Made by a program: the position numbers and the translations under genes. A stretch of 64,000 bases of DNA from Fumia xinanensis (GTDB taxonomy: Bacteria > Bacillota > Clostridia > Oscillospirales > Ruminococcaceae): assembly GCF_014384905.1 (NCBI RefSeq), contig NZ_JACRSV010000001.1:310001-374000 (forward strand), written 5' to 3'. Below the pieces are notes generated by a model. That model searched no databases. It had not been told where the DNA came from and saw nothing but the letters and a program-made list of their open reading frames with translations. Positions 24,623-33,669 of this stretch are shown in pieces; position 1 is the stretch's first letter, and each line of letters starts with the position of its first letter.

Positions 24623-25086
24623 TGCAAAAATATTTTGATACGGAAGGGCATATCACCGACCGGGCATTTCAGATGCTTGTAAATGAAGAACTGGACGAAA
24701 CGCCGCGCTACGAGCTGGCGGAGCATCTCGATTTTTGCGACCGCTGCGTAGAACGGTACACCGACTTCCTCACTGATAGCAGCCTGATGGTTCCCCGGGA
24801 AGAAATTGCGCCAGGCGTGATGGAAAAGCTGAAACACCGTGCCCGGATGGTCATTCTGTCTCGGACGGCAAGGGTATCTATCGCGGCCTGCCTCGCCTTA
24901 ATTATTTGGGTGGGAGGTGCGTCTCAGCTTCGATTTGTCCAGCCTGATAAAGGAAACTTCGGGCCGACCAATCAGAAGACCTTCTCTCTCCAACAGGCAT
25001 TTCAGGGGGCCAACGAGGGCCTCGACCAGATTTTCAGTAGCTTCAACGCCTTCCTGCGAGGGGATAATCTCAAAGAGAAAAAATAA
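24619..25086 (+). CDS. Zinc-finger anti-sigma factor, membrane-anchored
   Basis: This 155-residue protein has an N-terminal HxxxCxxC motif (H36, C40, C43) of the zinc-binding anti-sigma domain, one transmembrane helix at about 84-104, and an extracytoplasmic tail of about 50 residues. It should sequester the sigma factor encoded just upstream and release it on an envelope signal. The four-base overlap with the sigma gene supports equimolar production. Confidence 0.87.
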   Translation: MMQKYFDTEGHITDRAFQMLVNEELDETPRYELAEHLDFCDRCVERYTDFLTDSSLMVPREEIAPGVMEKLKHRARMVILSRTARVSIAACLALIIWVGGASQLRFVQPDKGNFGPTNQKTFSLQQAFQGANEGLDQIFSSFNAFLRGDNLKEKK

Positions 25087-25118
25087 CTTTTAAATAGACG
25101 AAAGGAATGATCCTACCA

Positions 25119-25703
25119 ATGAAAAACAGGGGTTTGGCCATTATTTTTGGACTCCTGCCCGGAGCGGGACACATGTATCTTGGAAAAATGAGGCGGGGGC
25201 TCACCCTGATGATACTCTTTTGGGGCCTCATCGGTGTCAGTGGGAGCATGGGCTTTGCCCTGCCGCTTTTTGCACTTCCAATTATCTGGTTTTACGCCTT
25301 TTTTGACTGCCTGAACCTTTCTGCCATGGACAGCGGCTCTTTGGAGCGAGCGCCTGACGAGTGGGCTTTCGGATGGTTCAGCGAGGACAGCAGTCTCAAC
25401 AAGCACAAAGACTGGTTCAAAAAGAAAAATCTTTGGCTGGGCTGGGGACTAATTTTAGTCGGCGCCGCTACCATTTACAGTACCTTTGGGTACCAGCTCG
25501 TCAGTTTTTTGGAAGAGGTATTCCTCATTCAGGGAAGCTGGCTCTATGAGCTTTATCGTAAAATCCCTCAGATTCTCATTGCGGCCATCATCATCATCCT
25601 GGGTGTGAGGTTTATTGTCGGGGATAAGAAAAGCGGCGACGGCAAAGAGGACGTGAAATTCTATATTGGGGAAGGTGAGACCCATTCCCATGAAGGAAAA
25701 TAA
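25119..25703 (+). CDS. Multi-pass membrane protein of the ECF operon (194 aa)
   Basis: This protein has about four transmembrane segments: two near the N-terminus (5-60, including LLPGAGHMYLGKMRRGL, a TM2-like turn), then about 105-125 and 150-168, with charged loops and a His/Glu-rich tail. ATG 25119 is used because AAAGGA stands 12 bases before it; an ATG at 25107 abuts that site. It follows the anti-sigma gene by 32 bases. It is probably a target or sensor of the stress system; function not known. Confidence 0.75.
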   Translation: MKNRGLAIIFGLLPGAGHMYLGKMRRGLTLMILFWGLIGVSGSMGFALPLFALPIIWFYAFFDCLNLSAMDSGSLERAPDEWAFGWFSEDSSLNKHKDWFKKKNLWLGWGLILVGAATIYSTFGYQLVSFLEEVFLIQGSWLYELYRKIPQILIAAIIIILGVRFIVGDKKSGDGKEDVKFYIGEGETHSHEGK

Positions 25704-25795
25704 ATGGGAACTGCCCATCTCTACAGGGTAGCTGCGGCTGACTAAGGAACCGCGGCGCCGGTTGGGCCGGTGTGACTTCAGAAAGGAAAATTGAC

Positions 25796-26782
25796 ATGGA
25801 CGATAACAACCAGATCCCAGATATGGAACCCGTAAACGACGGCCCGCAGGAGAATCCCGCCGAAGAATCCGCACAGTGGAGCCGGCCTTCCGATTACAGC
25901 GAGCCTCAGGCGGAAGCATTTTATGGAGAGCCTTCTCGTGGGGCTCAGTCGGAACCTAAGAACGGCGATTTTAGCGGGAATACTTTTCACAATTATGACA
26001 ACACGCCCATTTCCAAGCCGAAGATTCGCCGGGTGGGAACGGTGACGCTTGGAATAGTGCTCATTGTCGTGGGAGCGCTGCTCATCTGGGCATTATTTGA
26101 ACCCACCTTCAGTGTGGCCACCATCGCAAAATTCTCTCCCGCTATCCTGATTCTAGTGGGCATCGAGATGATCGTGGGGTATTTTCGCAGTGAAGGAAAC
26201 AAGGTCAAATACGACTTTCTCAGTATGTTCGTCTGCTTTTTGCTAATTATCGGCAGTATCATCGGCACTATGGTGCCCACTGTTTTTCGGGCCACCGTCG
26301 GATGGGCGCAGATTGAGGAACGGCTGGACGACGACATAGAAGATTCCATCTACGAGACGACTAAAGACCTGAAAACTATTGACAGCATCCACGTGAACGT
26401 CTACCGTTATGCCGGGTGGAACCGTATAGAAGGCGATTTTTCCAAGGTCCCCACCTATGAGGAAATTCGGGATGGCAAGGATTATAACGTGAACCTTCAT
26501 GTAAACCTGCGAGGTGGGTACGCCGATAAGGCAGCCTTTACAGCATCCTGCAAGGAAATTTTGGACCGGGTAAAAGTGCTGGAGATACCTTTGGAGCATG
26601 TGAGCTTCAACTTCGATGGGGACAAATACTACGGTTCCATGGATTTGAACGGCCCGTACAATTTGGAATTGACCGCTGCGGAAATGGAAGAAAAAGTTCG
26701 ATTTGAGCAGGTGGAGGCAGCCGAGGATGATACTTATGAAGAATCCTATGATGGGGACGGCTCTTACGAGGACGCGGGCTGA
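25796..26782 (+). CDS. Membrane protein with LiaF/DUF5668-like core (328 aa)
   Basis: The first ~80 residues are acidic, Pro/Gln-rich and probably disordered. Then come three transmembrane segments (about 88-107, 112-133, 145-166) in the arrangement of LiaI/LiaF-type proteins, followed by a soluble domain and an acidic Asp/Glu/Tyr tail. ATG 25796 follows GAAAGGA. It is the last gene of the sigma/anti-sigma operon and ends at a strong terminator. LiaF-type proteins modulate envelope stress responses, so a part in the same response is inferred. Confidence 0.72.
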   Translation: MDDNNQIPDMEPVNDGPQENPAEESAQWSRPSDYSEPQAEAFYGEPSRGAQSEPKNGDFSGNTFHNYDNTPISKPKIRRVGTVTLGIVLIVVGALLIWALFEPTFSVATIAKFSPAILILVGIEMIVGYFRSEGNKVKYDFLSMFVCFLLIIGSIIGTMVPTVFRATVGWAQIEERLDDDIEDSIYETTKDLKTIDSIHVNVYRYAGWNRIEGDFSKVPTYEEIRDGKDYNVNLHVNLRGGYADKAAFTASCKEILDRVKVLEIPLEHVSFNFDGDKYYGSMDLNGPYNLELTAAEMEEKVRFEQVEAAEDDTYEESYDGDGSYEDAG

Positions 26783-26786
26783 GAAT

Positions 26787-26817
26787 AAAAAACGGACGGT
26801 TTAACCGTCCGTTTTTT
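26787..26817 (+). terminator. Intrinsic terminator of the ECF operon
   Basis: AAAAAACGGACGG (26787-26799), loop TTTAA, CCGTCCGTTTTTT (26805-26817), 13-bp stem with T run, five bases after the last stop codon. Confidence 0.9.
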
Positions 26818-26900
26818 ATTGGTCGTCTTCTTTTAGGCTTTGTAAAACAGATGGAAGGAACGTATACACATATTTGAAACAGAAGATTTTGATTGGAAAG

Positions 26901-26933
26901 AAACCTCCGCAGTGAATAGCACAGCGGAGGTTT
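26901..26933 (-). terminator. Intrinsic terminator of the DNA glycosylase gene
   Basis: AAACCTCCGC (26901-26910) and GCGGAGGTTT (26924-26933) form a 10-bp stem with a 13-base loop, followed leftwards by TTTCTTTCC. It begins 4 bases beyond the glycosylase stop codon. Confidence 0.75.
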
Positions 26934-26936
26934 CTG

Positions 26937-27782
26937 CTATGCTGGCAGCGGATGGTTGCGGACATAATGAAAGAGATACTGCTGGGCCACGCCGCCGTCT
27001 GGTACGGCAAAATCGGGAAAGCCGTTGGGATAGTAAATATTCAGCACCTTTTTGATCCAAGTGTCGATAGGAAAGGCCTCCCGACGGTAGAAACCGAACA
27101 GCAACGCACATTCCGCCACCTTGGGGCCGACTCCGCAGATGGTTTGGAGGGCTTTTCTCGCCTCGTCGATGGGCATGGCGGCGACGGCGGGCAGGTCGAT
27201 TTCCCCGCCGGCGATCTTTTGGGCGGCGTCCAGTATGTATTTAGCCCGAAATCCTGCCCGTAGAGGGGATAAATCGTCGAGGGAGAGGCTGGCGATCCGC
27301 TCGGGGCGGGGGAAGGTGTATCCGTCTGCAGTGTGGTTGCCAAATGTTTCGCAAAGTCTTGTGACGATGTCCTTGATGCGAGTAATGTTATTGTTCTGGC
27401 TAATAATGAAAGAGCAGAGCGCTTCCCATGGTTCCTGGCGGAGAATGCGGATGCCTCCAGCGTAATCGCAGGCCAGCGCAAGAGTGGGGTCGTTTCGGAA
27501 AATCTGTTGCATGGCGTGGTAATCGGTATCCAGATCGAAATAGGGCCGCCAAATGGTTTCAAATTGTTTGCGAGTGGTCCGGTGCAGAAAGATTGCCGAT
27601 TCGTCCTGTGGTGCGCCCAGTTTTAGCTGACTGACGGTGAGAAAATGCCCGTTGTGACATCCGCGGAAGGTGCAGTTGTCGCTTGTTTCCCACCGGAAGC
27701 ACTGGCCGCAGTCCAAGGTGTCGGCCAAAGACAAATATGGAAGACGGACGAGAATACCGCCGCTTGTTTCAGTGATCGTCAT
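26937..27782 (-). CDS. 8-oxoguanine DNA glycosylase, OGG1 type
   Basis: This 281-residue base-excision repair enzyme removes 8-oxoguanine and nicks by beta-elimination. The N-terminal OGG_N domain includes LDCGQCFRW. The helix-hairpin-helix motif carries the catalytic Lys in TICGVGPKVAEC and the catalytic Asp in AFPIDTWI. QNNNITRI is also typical. ATG 27782 has AGAAAGGA upstream; the frame is open further but would run into the divergent promoter. It is transcribed divergently from the DUF6062 gene. Confidence 0.9.
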   Translation of the reverse strand: MTITETSGGILVRLPYLSLADTLDCGQCFRWETSDNCTFRGCHNGHFLTVSQLKLGAPQDESAIFLHRTTRKQFETIWRPYFDLDTDYHAMQQIFRNDPTLALACDYAGGIRILRQEPWEALCSFIISQNNNITRIKDIVTRLCETFGNHTADGYTFPRPERIASLSLDDLSPLRAGFRAKYILDAAQKIAGGEIDLPAVAAMPIDEARKALQTICGVGPKVAECALLFGFYRREAFPIDTWIKKVLNIYYPNGFPDFAVPDGGVAQQYLFHYVRNHPLPA

Positions 27783-27896
27783 AAATTTTCCTTTCTGCCT
27801 AAAAATGCTCATTTTTCTTTCCATTATAGCAGTTTTATGGTATAATTTAAACAGCTGTTTTGTAAACAATAATTCTTTTGAAACGGAGATTTGTAT

Positions 27897-28601
27897 ATGA
27901 AAGAAAGCATCTACACCATACCAGTCAGCGAAGTGTTTGAGCCTAGATCTGATTGTCCTCTCTGCCGACTGCGGGATACATTGGAGCAGCGATGTATCGA
28001 TTATATCATGGGGGCCGCCATGATGGAGCCGGATATCCGTATCAAGACAAACGAACAGGGCTTTTGCGTCGACCATTATGAGATGATGTTAAAGCTTAAA
28101 AACCGGCTTTCCCTGGCCCTGATGCTGGAAAGCCACTTGACGGAGCTGAAAAAGGGAAAATACGGCGATATACGGAAAAAGGCCAAGACTAAAAAGGCAA
28201 AGCGGGATGGTGTCAAAACGGTCAATGATACCTGTTACGTCTGCAATACCATTCAATGGGCAATGGGAAACATGGTAACAACCATTTTGCGGCAGTATCA
28301 GGTGGATGCCGATTTCAAAAAGCTCTTTTCAGAGCAGGAATATCTCTGCCTTCCTCATCTGGAAACGATCCTTTGCGCGGCGGAGGAAGAAATGCCGAAG
28401 AAGGCGCTGCCGGAGTTCACCGAAGCGGCCATTGAACTTGCCGATAAGCATCTGCAGGCGGTTTTGGGAGATGTTTCTCACTTTTGCAAAATGTTTGATT
28501 ACCGCAATTCCGGCAAGGATGCTGACTGGGGAAATTCCAGAGATTCTATCGAGCGGGCGGTAGCGCTGCTGTCTGCCCGGGATTTTAGAACCGACCCGTA
28601 A
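27897..28601 (+). CDS. DUF6062 family protein
   Basis: This 234-residue soluble protein has a CPLC motif at about residue 20, FCVDHYEMM near 57 and a CYVC motif near 110, then FCKMFDYRN at the C-terminus. These paired cysteine and histidine motifs fit the DUF6062 family, common in Clostridia and of unknown function; metal binding is likely. ATG 27897 has ACGGAGA 7 bases upstream. An extended -10 (TGG-TATAAT, 27838-27846) serves as promoter. Confidence 0.75.
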   Translation: MKESIYTIPVSEVFEPRSDCPLCRLRDTLEQRCIDYIMGAAMMEPDIRIKTNEQGFCVDHYEMMLKLKNRLSLALMLESHLTELKKGKYGDIRKKAKTKKAKRDGVKTVNDTCYVCNTIQWAMGNMVTTILRQYQVDADFKKLFSEQEYLCLPHLETILCAAEEEMPKKALPEFTEAAIELADKHLQAVLGDVSHFCKMFDYRNSGKDADWGNSRDSIERAVALLSARDFRTDP

Positions 28602-29081
28602 AGCAATTGTAAAATTCTTCCATTTTGAATAAAGTTTGGGTCAAAAATGGTTATACAAGGAGTAGCCATTTGTCGAATCCTGTCAATGTGGAAACCGGAA
28701 TTACCAAAAACAGGGCATTTATCCACCGTTTCCACCGAGTTTTCCACATGAAGAGGAAAACTTGTCCGCATGTTTTCCCCACCTTTTTGACTGCATACTC
28801 ACCAAAAATGATTACAAACGGTATAATAGTTCAAAATCCGGGAGAAAGCAGGGAATAAGTGTTCTATAATTGCCTGTTTTGACAGAAAAATAGGGCTTTC
28901 CTTGTATGTGGAAAACTTTTTATAGGTTTGACAAGGTTCAGAGCAGCGTATATAATGTTAGAAGAAACAAATGGTCTTTAACTCACTCAGAAACCAAAGA
29001 AATGGGTAATATGGTTTCCGTAGAATATTTGAAACTCGTAGGCGCAAACTAATTCCAAATGAAAAAGCAGGAGGAATTGGT
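28602..29081. promoter_or_regulatory. 480-bp intergenic region with DnaA-box-like repeats
   Basis: No gene is seen. Sequences close to the DnaA box TTATCCACA occur as TTATCCACC 28719-28727 and TTTTCCACA 28740-28748 on the plus strand, and on the minus strand as TTTTCCACA 28915-28907 and GTTTCCACA 28695-28687, each one or two mismatches off. A further -10-like TATAAT is at 28822-28827. The strong promoter of tepA lies at 28928-28956. Confidence 0.4.
28928..28956 (+). promoter_or_regulatory. Consensus promoter of tepA operon
   Basis: TTGACA 28928-28933, 17-bp spacer, TATAAT 28951-28956: a full consensus sigma-A promoter with a leader of about 120 bases before the tepA start. Confidence 0.88.
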
Positions 29082-29939
29082 TTGGCAGAAGAAAATTTGA
29101 AAGCACAGGACCAGCAGGAATCCGAACAAAACGACAACGATAATAGTAACGATAATGATAACGAACAGGACAATCAGCAGAAGCAGATCGTTGATATGGG
29201 GTCAGTGACGGCGGATGGGAAGCACCTCATTCACTGCCTAACCATTATCGGGCAAATCGAGGGACATTACATTCTGCCGCCTCAGAATAAGACGACAAAA
29301 TACGAGCATGTACTTCCTCAGCTAGTGGCCATTGAGGAGAGCAAAGAGATCAAAGGCCTGCTCATCCTGCTGAACACGGTGGGCGGCGACGTGGAGGCGG
29401 GACTTGCAATTGCTGAGCTAATCGCCGGGATGCAGACTCCTACCGTCAGCATTGTATTGGGCGGAGGCCATTCCATTGGTGTGCCGCTGGCAGTGTCGGC
29501 GAAAAAATCTTTTATCGTTCCGTCTGCGACTATGACCATTCATCCAGTTCGGATGAACGGCCTTGTTTTGGGCGTGCCCCAATCGTTTTCCTACTTCGAT
29601 AAGATGCAGGACCGCATTGTTCGGTTTGTGACCCAAAATTCTGACATTTCGGAAGACAGGTTTCGGGAACTGATGATGAAAACCGGTGAGCTGGCCATGG
29701 ATGTAGGTACTTCCATTGACGGGGAAACTGCTGTGAAAGAGGGATTGATTGACGAATTAGGTGGATTGTCCGACGCCATCGAATGTCTCTACCGCATGAT
29801 TGAGGAGCAGGAGGAGGAAGAGGGGTGTAGAGGAGGGCTGGACGCGCCTCAGGACGCTCCTGAAAAGGAGGGGAAGTGCTGTGATTCTGCACACCATAGT
29901 GGATCCGATGGAAGTCATGATGCAGCCGCAAGAAAATAA
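29082..29939 (+). CDS. tepA: ClpP-like serine protease, TepA family
   Basis: This 285-residue protein has a ClpP/crotonase fold. The nucleophile is S131 in GGGHSIGVPLA, the His is H154 in TIHPVRM, and the oxyanion-type loop is NTVGGDVEAG (99-107). It closely resembles Bacillus TepA, which helps degrade signal peptides or enhance translocation. Residues 8-35 are an unusual run of Asp, Asn, Gln and Glu. TTG 29082 is the start, with AGGAGG 7 bases upstream. It precedes ylzJ, uppP and ftsK. Confidence 0.9.
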   Translation: MAEENLKAQDQQESEQNDNDNSNDNDNEQDNQQKQIVDMGSVTADGKHLIHCLTIIGQIEGHYILPPQNKTTKYEHVLPQLVAIEESKEIKGLLILLNTVGGDVEAGLAIAELIAGMQTPTVSIVLGGGHSIGVPLAVSAKKSFIVPSATMTIHPVRMNGLVLGVPQSFSYFDKMQDRIVRFVTQNSDISEDRFRELMMKTGELAMDVGTSIDGETAVKEGLIDELGGLSDAIECLYRMIEEQEEEEGCRGGLDAPQDAPEKEGKCCDSAHHSGSDGSHDAAARK

Positions 29940-30096
29940 CACTCAGTACCGGCGGATTGAAGGCCGCCTCTGCGCATGCAGGGGACAGGGGGCCGAGTGC
30001 AGAATAGACCGAATTATCTCTACCGATCTAAACGACTACCTCAACCCCCGGTTTGCGCCGGGGGCGATGCTCAACACGAAACCGAAAACATTCTGA
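29881..30096 (+). CDS. ylzJ: YlzJ-like protein (71 aa)
   Basis: GTG 29881 with AAGGAGG upstream opens a 71-residue frame beginning with ILHTIVDPMEVM, the signature of YlzJ-like proteins. It overlaps the last 59 bases of tepA in a different frame. In Bacilli ylzJ lies between tepA and spoIIIE; here uppP is inserted before ftsK. Function unknown, but conserved linkage suggests a role shared with TepA. Confidence 0.78.
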   Translation: MILHTIVDPMEVMMQPQENNTQYRRIEGRLCACRGQGAECRIDRIISTDLNDYLNPRFAPGAMLNTKPKTF

Positions 30097-30145
30097 TTTA
30101 CCGCGGATCAAATCCGCGGCTACATAGCAATAGGAGAATAAAGAC

Positions 30146-31018
30146 ATGTCTTACATAGAAGCGTTTTTGCAGGCCGTTTTACAGGGCCTGACCGAATTTT
30201 TGCCGGTGTCCAGTTCGGGACACCTGTCCCTTTTCCAGCATTTCACCGGGCAGAGCGGGGAATCGGGGGTGTTCTTTTCCCTGATGCTCCATCTGGGAAC
30301 TCTTATCGCAGTGTTCATTGCCTTTCGACATACGATCTGGCAGCTGATTTTGGAACTGTTCAGCATGATCTGGGACCTTCTGCGGGGAAAATTCAAGTGG
30401 AAGGAGCGGGGGCCTTACCGGAACATGCTGGTGATGCTCATTGTGGCCTGCATTCCCATGATTTTTGTGCTGGTGTTCAAGGATTTTTACACCGGGATTG
30501 CGGCGGACAACGACATTGTTGTGGAGGGCGTCTGCTTTTTGATTACGGCGGCGCTGCTCTTCATCGCCGACCGCTGCGTGAAAGGGCATAAGGGTCCCGG
30601 TGACATCAAGCCCCGGGATGGGCTGATTGTCGGACTTTTGCAGGCGGTGGCGCCATTGCCGGGGGTTTCCCGTTCCGGCTCCACCATTGCGGGCGGGCTC
30701 ATCGCCGGGTTTGACCGGGAGACTGCTGTTCAGTTCAGCTTCATCCTAGGGATTCCCGCCATTTTGGGCGGCAGCCTCAGCGAGATTTTGGACGTGACTC
30801 CGGCTGACCTTTCCATCGGGATTTTTCCCATTCTCATCGGCGTAGTCGTATCTGCGGTGGTGGGATTTCTGGCCATCAAACTGGTCAACTGGCTCATCAA
30901 GAGCGATAAATTCCGTATTTTCATGATTTACACCGCCATTTTGGGCGTTTTGGTCGTGGGGATCGGCATTTTTGAGCATGTTGTGGGGATGAATATCGTT
31001 CAGTATTTTGCGAAATAA
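30146..31018 (+). CDS. uppP: Undecaprenyl-diphosphatase
   Basis: This 290-residue protein with about eight transmembrane helices dephosphorylates undecaprenyl diphosphate to recycle the lipid carrier for peptidoglycan and other polymers; overproduction gives bacitracin tolerance. Motifs are GLTEFLPVSSSGHL (14-27) with the catalytic Glu and Ser, and PGVSRSGSTIAGG (about 172-184). It starts at ATG 30146 with AGGAG upstream. A hairpin CCGCGGAT/ATCCGCGG (30101-30119) without T run lies before it. Confidence 0.95.
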   Translation: MSYIEAFLQAVLQGLTEFLPVSSSGHLSLFQHFTGQSGESGVFFSLMLHLGTLIAVFIAFRHTIWQLILELFSMIWDLLRGKFKWKERGPYRNMLVMLIVACIPMIFVLVFKDFYTGIAADNDIVVEGVCFLITAALLFIADRCVKGHKGPGDIKPRDGLIVGLLQAVAPLPGVSRSGSTIAGGLIAGFDRETAVQFSFILGIPAILGGSLSEILDVTPADLSIGIFPILIGVVVSAVVGFLAIKLVNWLIKSDKFRIFMIYTAILGVLVVGIGIFEHVVGMNIVQYFAK

Positions 31019-31082
31019 AGGAAACAGTACTTTCCAGATAATAAAAAGAGAAAAAGGCGTTTTGAAAGGATTGGATTTTCAA

Positions 31083-33608
31083 ATGGCAACAACCAAGGGG
31101 AAGACAAAACCGAAAACTTCCAGAGCACCCAGTAAGGCACAGCTTCAAAAACAGCGAAAAAAGCAGTTTTATGCGATTATTCTGTTCGCCATCGGGCTTT
31201 TTCTCGTGGCGGTGAGCCTCATCGACGGCCCGGCTGTCTGGGGCTTTTTACACGACTGTCTGCGGGGAATTTTCGGGCCGATCTGCTACGTGGTAGGGCC
31301 GCTCATTGTGGGGGCAGCGGTGATTATCACTGTGGACAAAGAGCATGTGGAGGTGCGCCACAAGGTCTGGCAGACGGCAGTGCTCATCGTGCTGCTGTGC
31401 GGATTTTCCCAGATTTTCTACGGCTTGCCTCAAGGGGAAGGATTTTGGGGGCAGTTTTCGTCTCTATACCTTGACGGCGTTTCTCTGCAAAGCGGCGGCG
31501 TGCTGGCGGCCATTTTAGGCTGGCCTCTTTTGCGTTACTGCGGCACGGCGGGTGCGGCGATTATTCTGCTGCTGGCGGCCTTTGTGTTTTTGATGCTCAT
31601 TACCGGCTCCACCTTGATGGGATTTTTCAAGACCTGCGCCAAGCCGGTCAAACAGATGGAGGAAAGCTACGTCTTATTCAAGGAACAGCGGGAGGAAAAG
31701 CGGAAATCCCGATTTAACATTGACGTACCTTTGGATGAAGACCCGCCTATGCCGGAGCATCCTGTATCCTCGCCTAATGCGGTGTTTGAGGATGAAGCCC
31801 CGATTCCTGACAAAGTGGTGGTGGATACACGGACAGGGGAGGTCATCGACGAAATACTCAAAAACGGCCCACAGGACAATACGCCGGATATCGATCCTGA
31901 TATTTTCAAAGTGGACGCGGCGCCGGTTGGGGAGACGGTGAAGGACGACACGCCTTTGGACGCCCTTATTAACAAAGCCATAGACGACTTTAAGACCCCG
32001 CCGGAAAAGGTGGAACGAAGTGGTATGGCGGAGCAGACGGCACCTGAGGGAGAAGCGACTGTTCAGGCCCAACCAGACCCGAAAAAACAGGCTCCCATCC
32101 CCATGGATATCACAGTGGAAGCACCTGTGGAGAATATCTATCATTTCCCACCTGTCAGTCTTTTAAAGCAGCCTAAGAGCAGCGGCAACCTGGACGTGAG
32201 CGAGGAGCTTAAAGCCAATGCGGCGAAACTCGTCGACACCTTAAAGAGTTTTGGCGTTCAGACCAGAATCATCGACATCTGCCGAGGTCCCACAGTCACC
32301 CGGTATGAGCTTCAGCCATCGGCGGGAGTGAAAATCAGCAAGATTACCGGTTTGGCCGACGACATCGCGCTGAATCTGGCGACGGCGGGAGTCCGCATCG
32401 AGGCCCCTATCCCCAATAAACCGGCGGTGGGCATCGAGGTGCCAAACCGCAAAACCGATGTGGTGTCCATCCGGGAAATCGTCGATTCCGAAGAGTTTAG
32501 AGGGGCCAAAAGCAAGCTCACCATGGCCCTGGGACGGGATATCGCCGGAAACATCACGGTGGGTGACATCGGCTCGATGCCCCATCTGCTGATTGCCGGC
32601 GCCACCGGAAGCGGTAAATCGGTCTGTGTCAACTCGATTATCATCAGTTTGCTGTATAAATCCTCACCGGAGGAAGTCCGGTTTTTGATGATTGACCCCA
32701 AGGTGGTAGAATTGGGTATTTACAATGGGATTCCTCATCTATTGGTGCCGGTGGTCACCGATCCGCGGAAGGCGGCGGGGGCTCTCGGCTGGGCGGTCAC
32801 TGAAATGCTCAACCGGTATAAAGCTTTTGCCGACAACAATGTTCGTGACCTGAAGGGCTACAATCGACTGGCCAGCAAGACCGAGGGGATGGACCCCATG
32901 CCCCAGATTGTCGTCATCATCGACGAGCTGGCCGACCTGATGATGGCTGCCCCCAACGAGGTAGAGGATTCTATCTGCCGTCTGGCTCAGATGGCCCGGG
33001 CGGCGGGAATGCACCTCATCATTGCCACCCAGCGGCCGTCGGTCGACGTCATCACCGGCGTCATCAAGGCCAACATCCCGTCCAGAATCGCCTTTTCGGT
33101 TTCGTCACAGGTGGACTCGCGAACGATTTTAGACGGCGGCGGAGCAGAGAAGCTTTTGGGCCGGGGCGACATGCTGTTTTACCCCGTCGGGTATCCGAAA
33201 CCCGTCCGCGTCCAGGGCTGTTTCGTCAGCGATACCGAGGTGGAGCAGGTAGTGGACTTTATCAAGAATAAGCAGCAGCCGGCGGAATATGACGATAAGA
33301 TTATGGAAGAAATCGAGCGCCAGGCCGTCATGGAAAAGAAGAAAGGCGACAAGGCGAGCGGCGAAGATATGGGGGATTCTGACCCCCTCTTCAACGACGC
33401 GGTGGACTGCGTGCTGGATGCCGGACAAGCTTCTACCTCTTATCTCCAACGCCGCTTGAAGGTGGGCTACGCCCGGGCGGCACGGCTGGTGGATGAGCTG
33501 GAGGACCGGGGCATCGTCGGGCCTTTGGAGGGAAGCAAGCCCCGTGAGGTGCTCATCACCAGACAGCAGTGGGTGGAGATTTCCGCCCGGAACGCAGGGG
33601 ATATTTAA
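31083..33608 (+). CDS. ftsK: DNA translocase FtsK/SpoIIIE
   Basis: This protein of about 841 residues has an N-terminal membrane domain with four helices (about 25-190), a Pro/Asp-rich linker (about 205-360), the RecA-like motor with Walker A GATGSGKS near 506-513 and Walker B VVIIDELADL near 610, and a C-terminal gamma winged-helix domain (about 770-835) that reads KOPS/SRS-type orientation signals. It pumps chromosome DNA through the division or sporulation septum. ATG 31083 is chosen; an upstream in-frame codon at 31008 is weaker. Confidence 0.93.
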   Translation: MATTKGKTKPKTSRAPSKAQLQKQRKKQFYAIILFAIGLFLVAVSLIDGPAVWGFLHDCLRGIFGPICYVVGPLIVGAAVIITVDKEHVEVRHKVWQTAVLIVLLCGFSQIFYGLPQGEGFWGQFSSLYLDGVSLQSGGVLAAILGWPLLRYCGTAGAAIILLLAAFVFLMLITGSTLMGFFKTCAKPVKQMEESYVLFKEQREEKRKSRFNIDVPLDEDPPMPEHPVSSPNAVFEDEAPIPDKVVVDTRTGEVIDEILKNGPQDNTPDIDPDIFKVDAAPVGETVKDDTPLDALINKAIDDFKTPPEKVERSGMAEQTAPEGEATVQAQPDPKKQAPIPMDITVEAPVENIYHFPPVSLLKQPKSSGNLDVSEELKANAAKLVDTLKSFGVQTRIIDICRGPTVTRYELQPSAGVKISKITGLADDIALNLATAGVRIEAPIPNKPAVGIEVPNRKTDVVSIREIVDSEEFRGAKSKLTMALGRDIAGNITVGDIGSMPHLLIAGATGSGKSVCVNSIIISLLYKSSPEEVRFLMIDPKVVELGIYNGIPHLLVPVVTDPRKAAGALGWAVTEMLNRYKAFADNNVRDLKGYNRLASKTEGMDPMPQIVVIIDELADLMMAAPNEVEDSICRLAQMARAAGMHLIIATQRPSVDVITGVIKANIPSRIAFSVSSQVDSRTILDGGGAEKLLGRGDMLFYPVGYPKPVRVQGCFVSDTEVEQVVDFIKNKQQPAEYDDKIMEEIERQAVMEKKKGDKASGEDMGDSDPLFNDAVDCVLDAGQASTSYLQRRLKVGYARAARLVDELEDRGIVGPLEGSKPREVLITRQQWVEISARNAGDI

Positions 33609-33669
33609 TTTTGGATCGGTAAGACAAGCAGGTCGGGAGCCGGTCTGCCTACGGGAAAGGGACGGTCAG

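Noticed and set aside
26937..28076. Longer start for the OGG-type glycosylase at 28076
   Set aside because: The extra 98 residues would cover the promoter and start of the DUF6062 gene, and a good ribosome binding site stands before ATG 27782.
28602..29081. Chromosomal replication origin
   Set aside because: DnaA-box-like sites are few and imperfect, no dnaA/dnaN genes are near, and no A/T-rich unwinding repeats were found.
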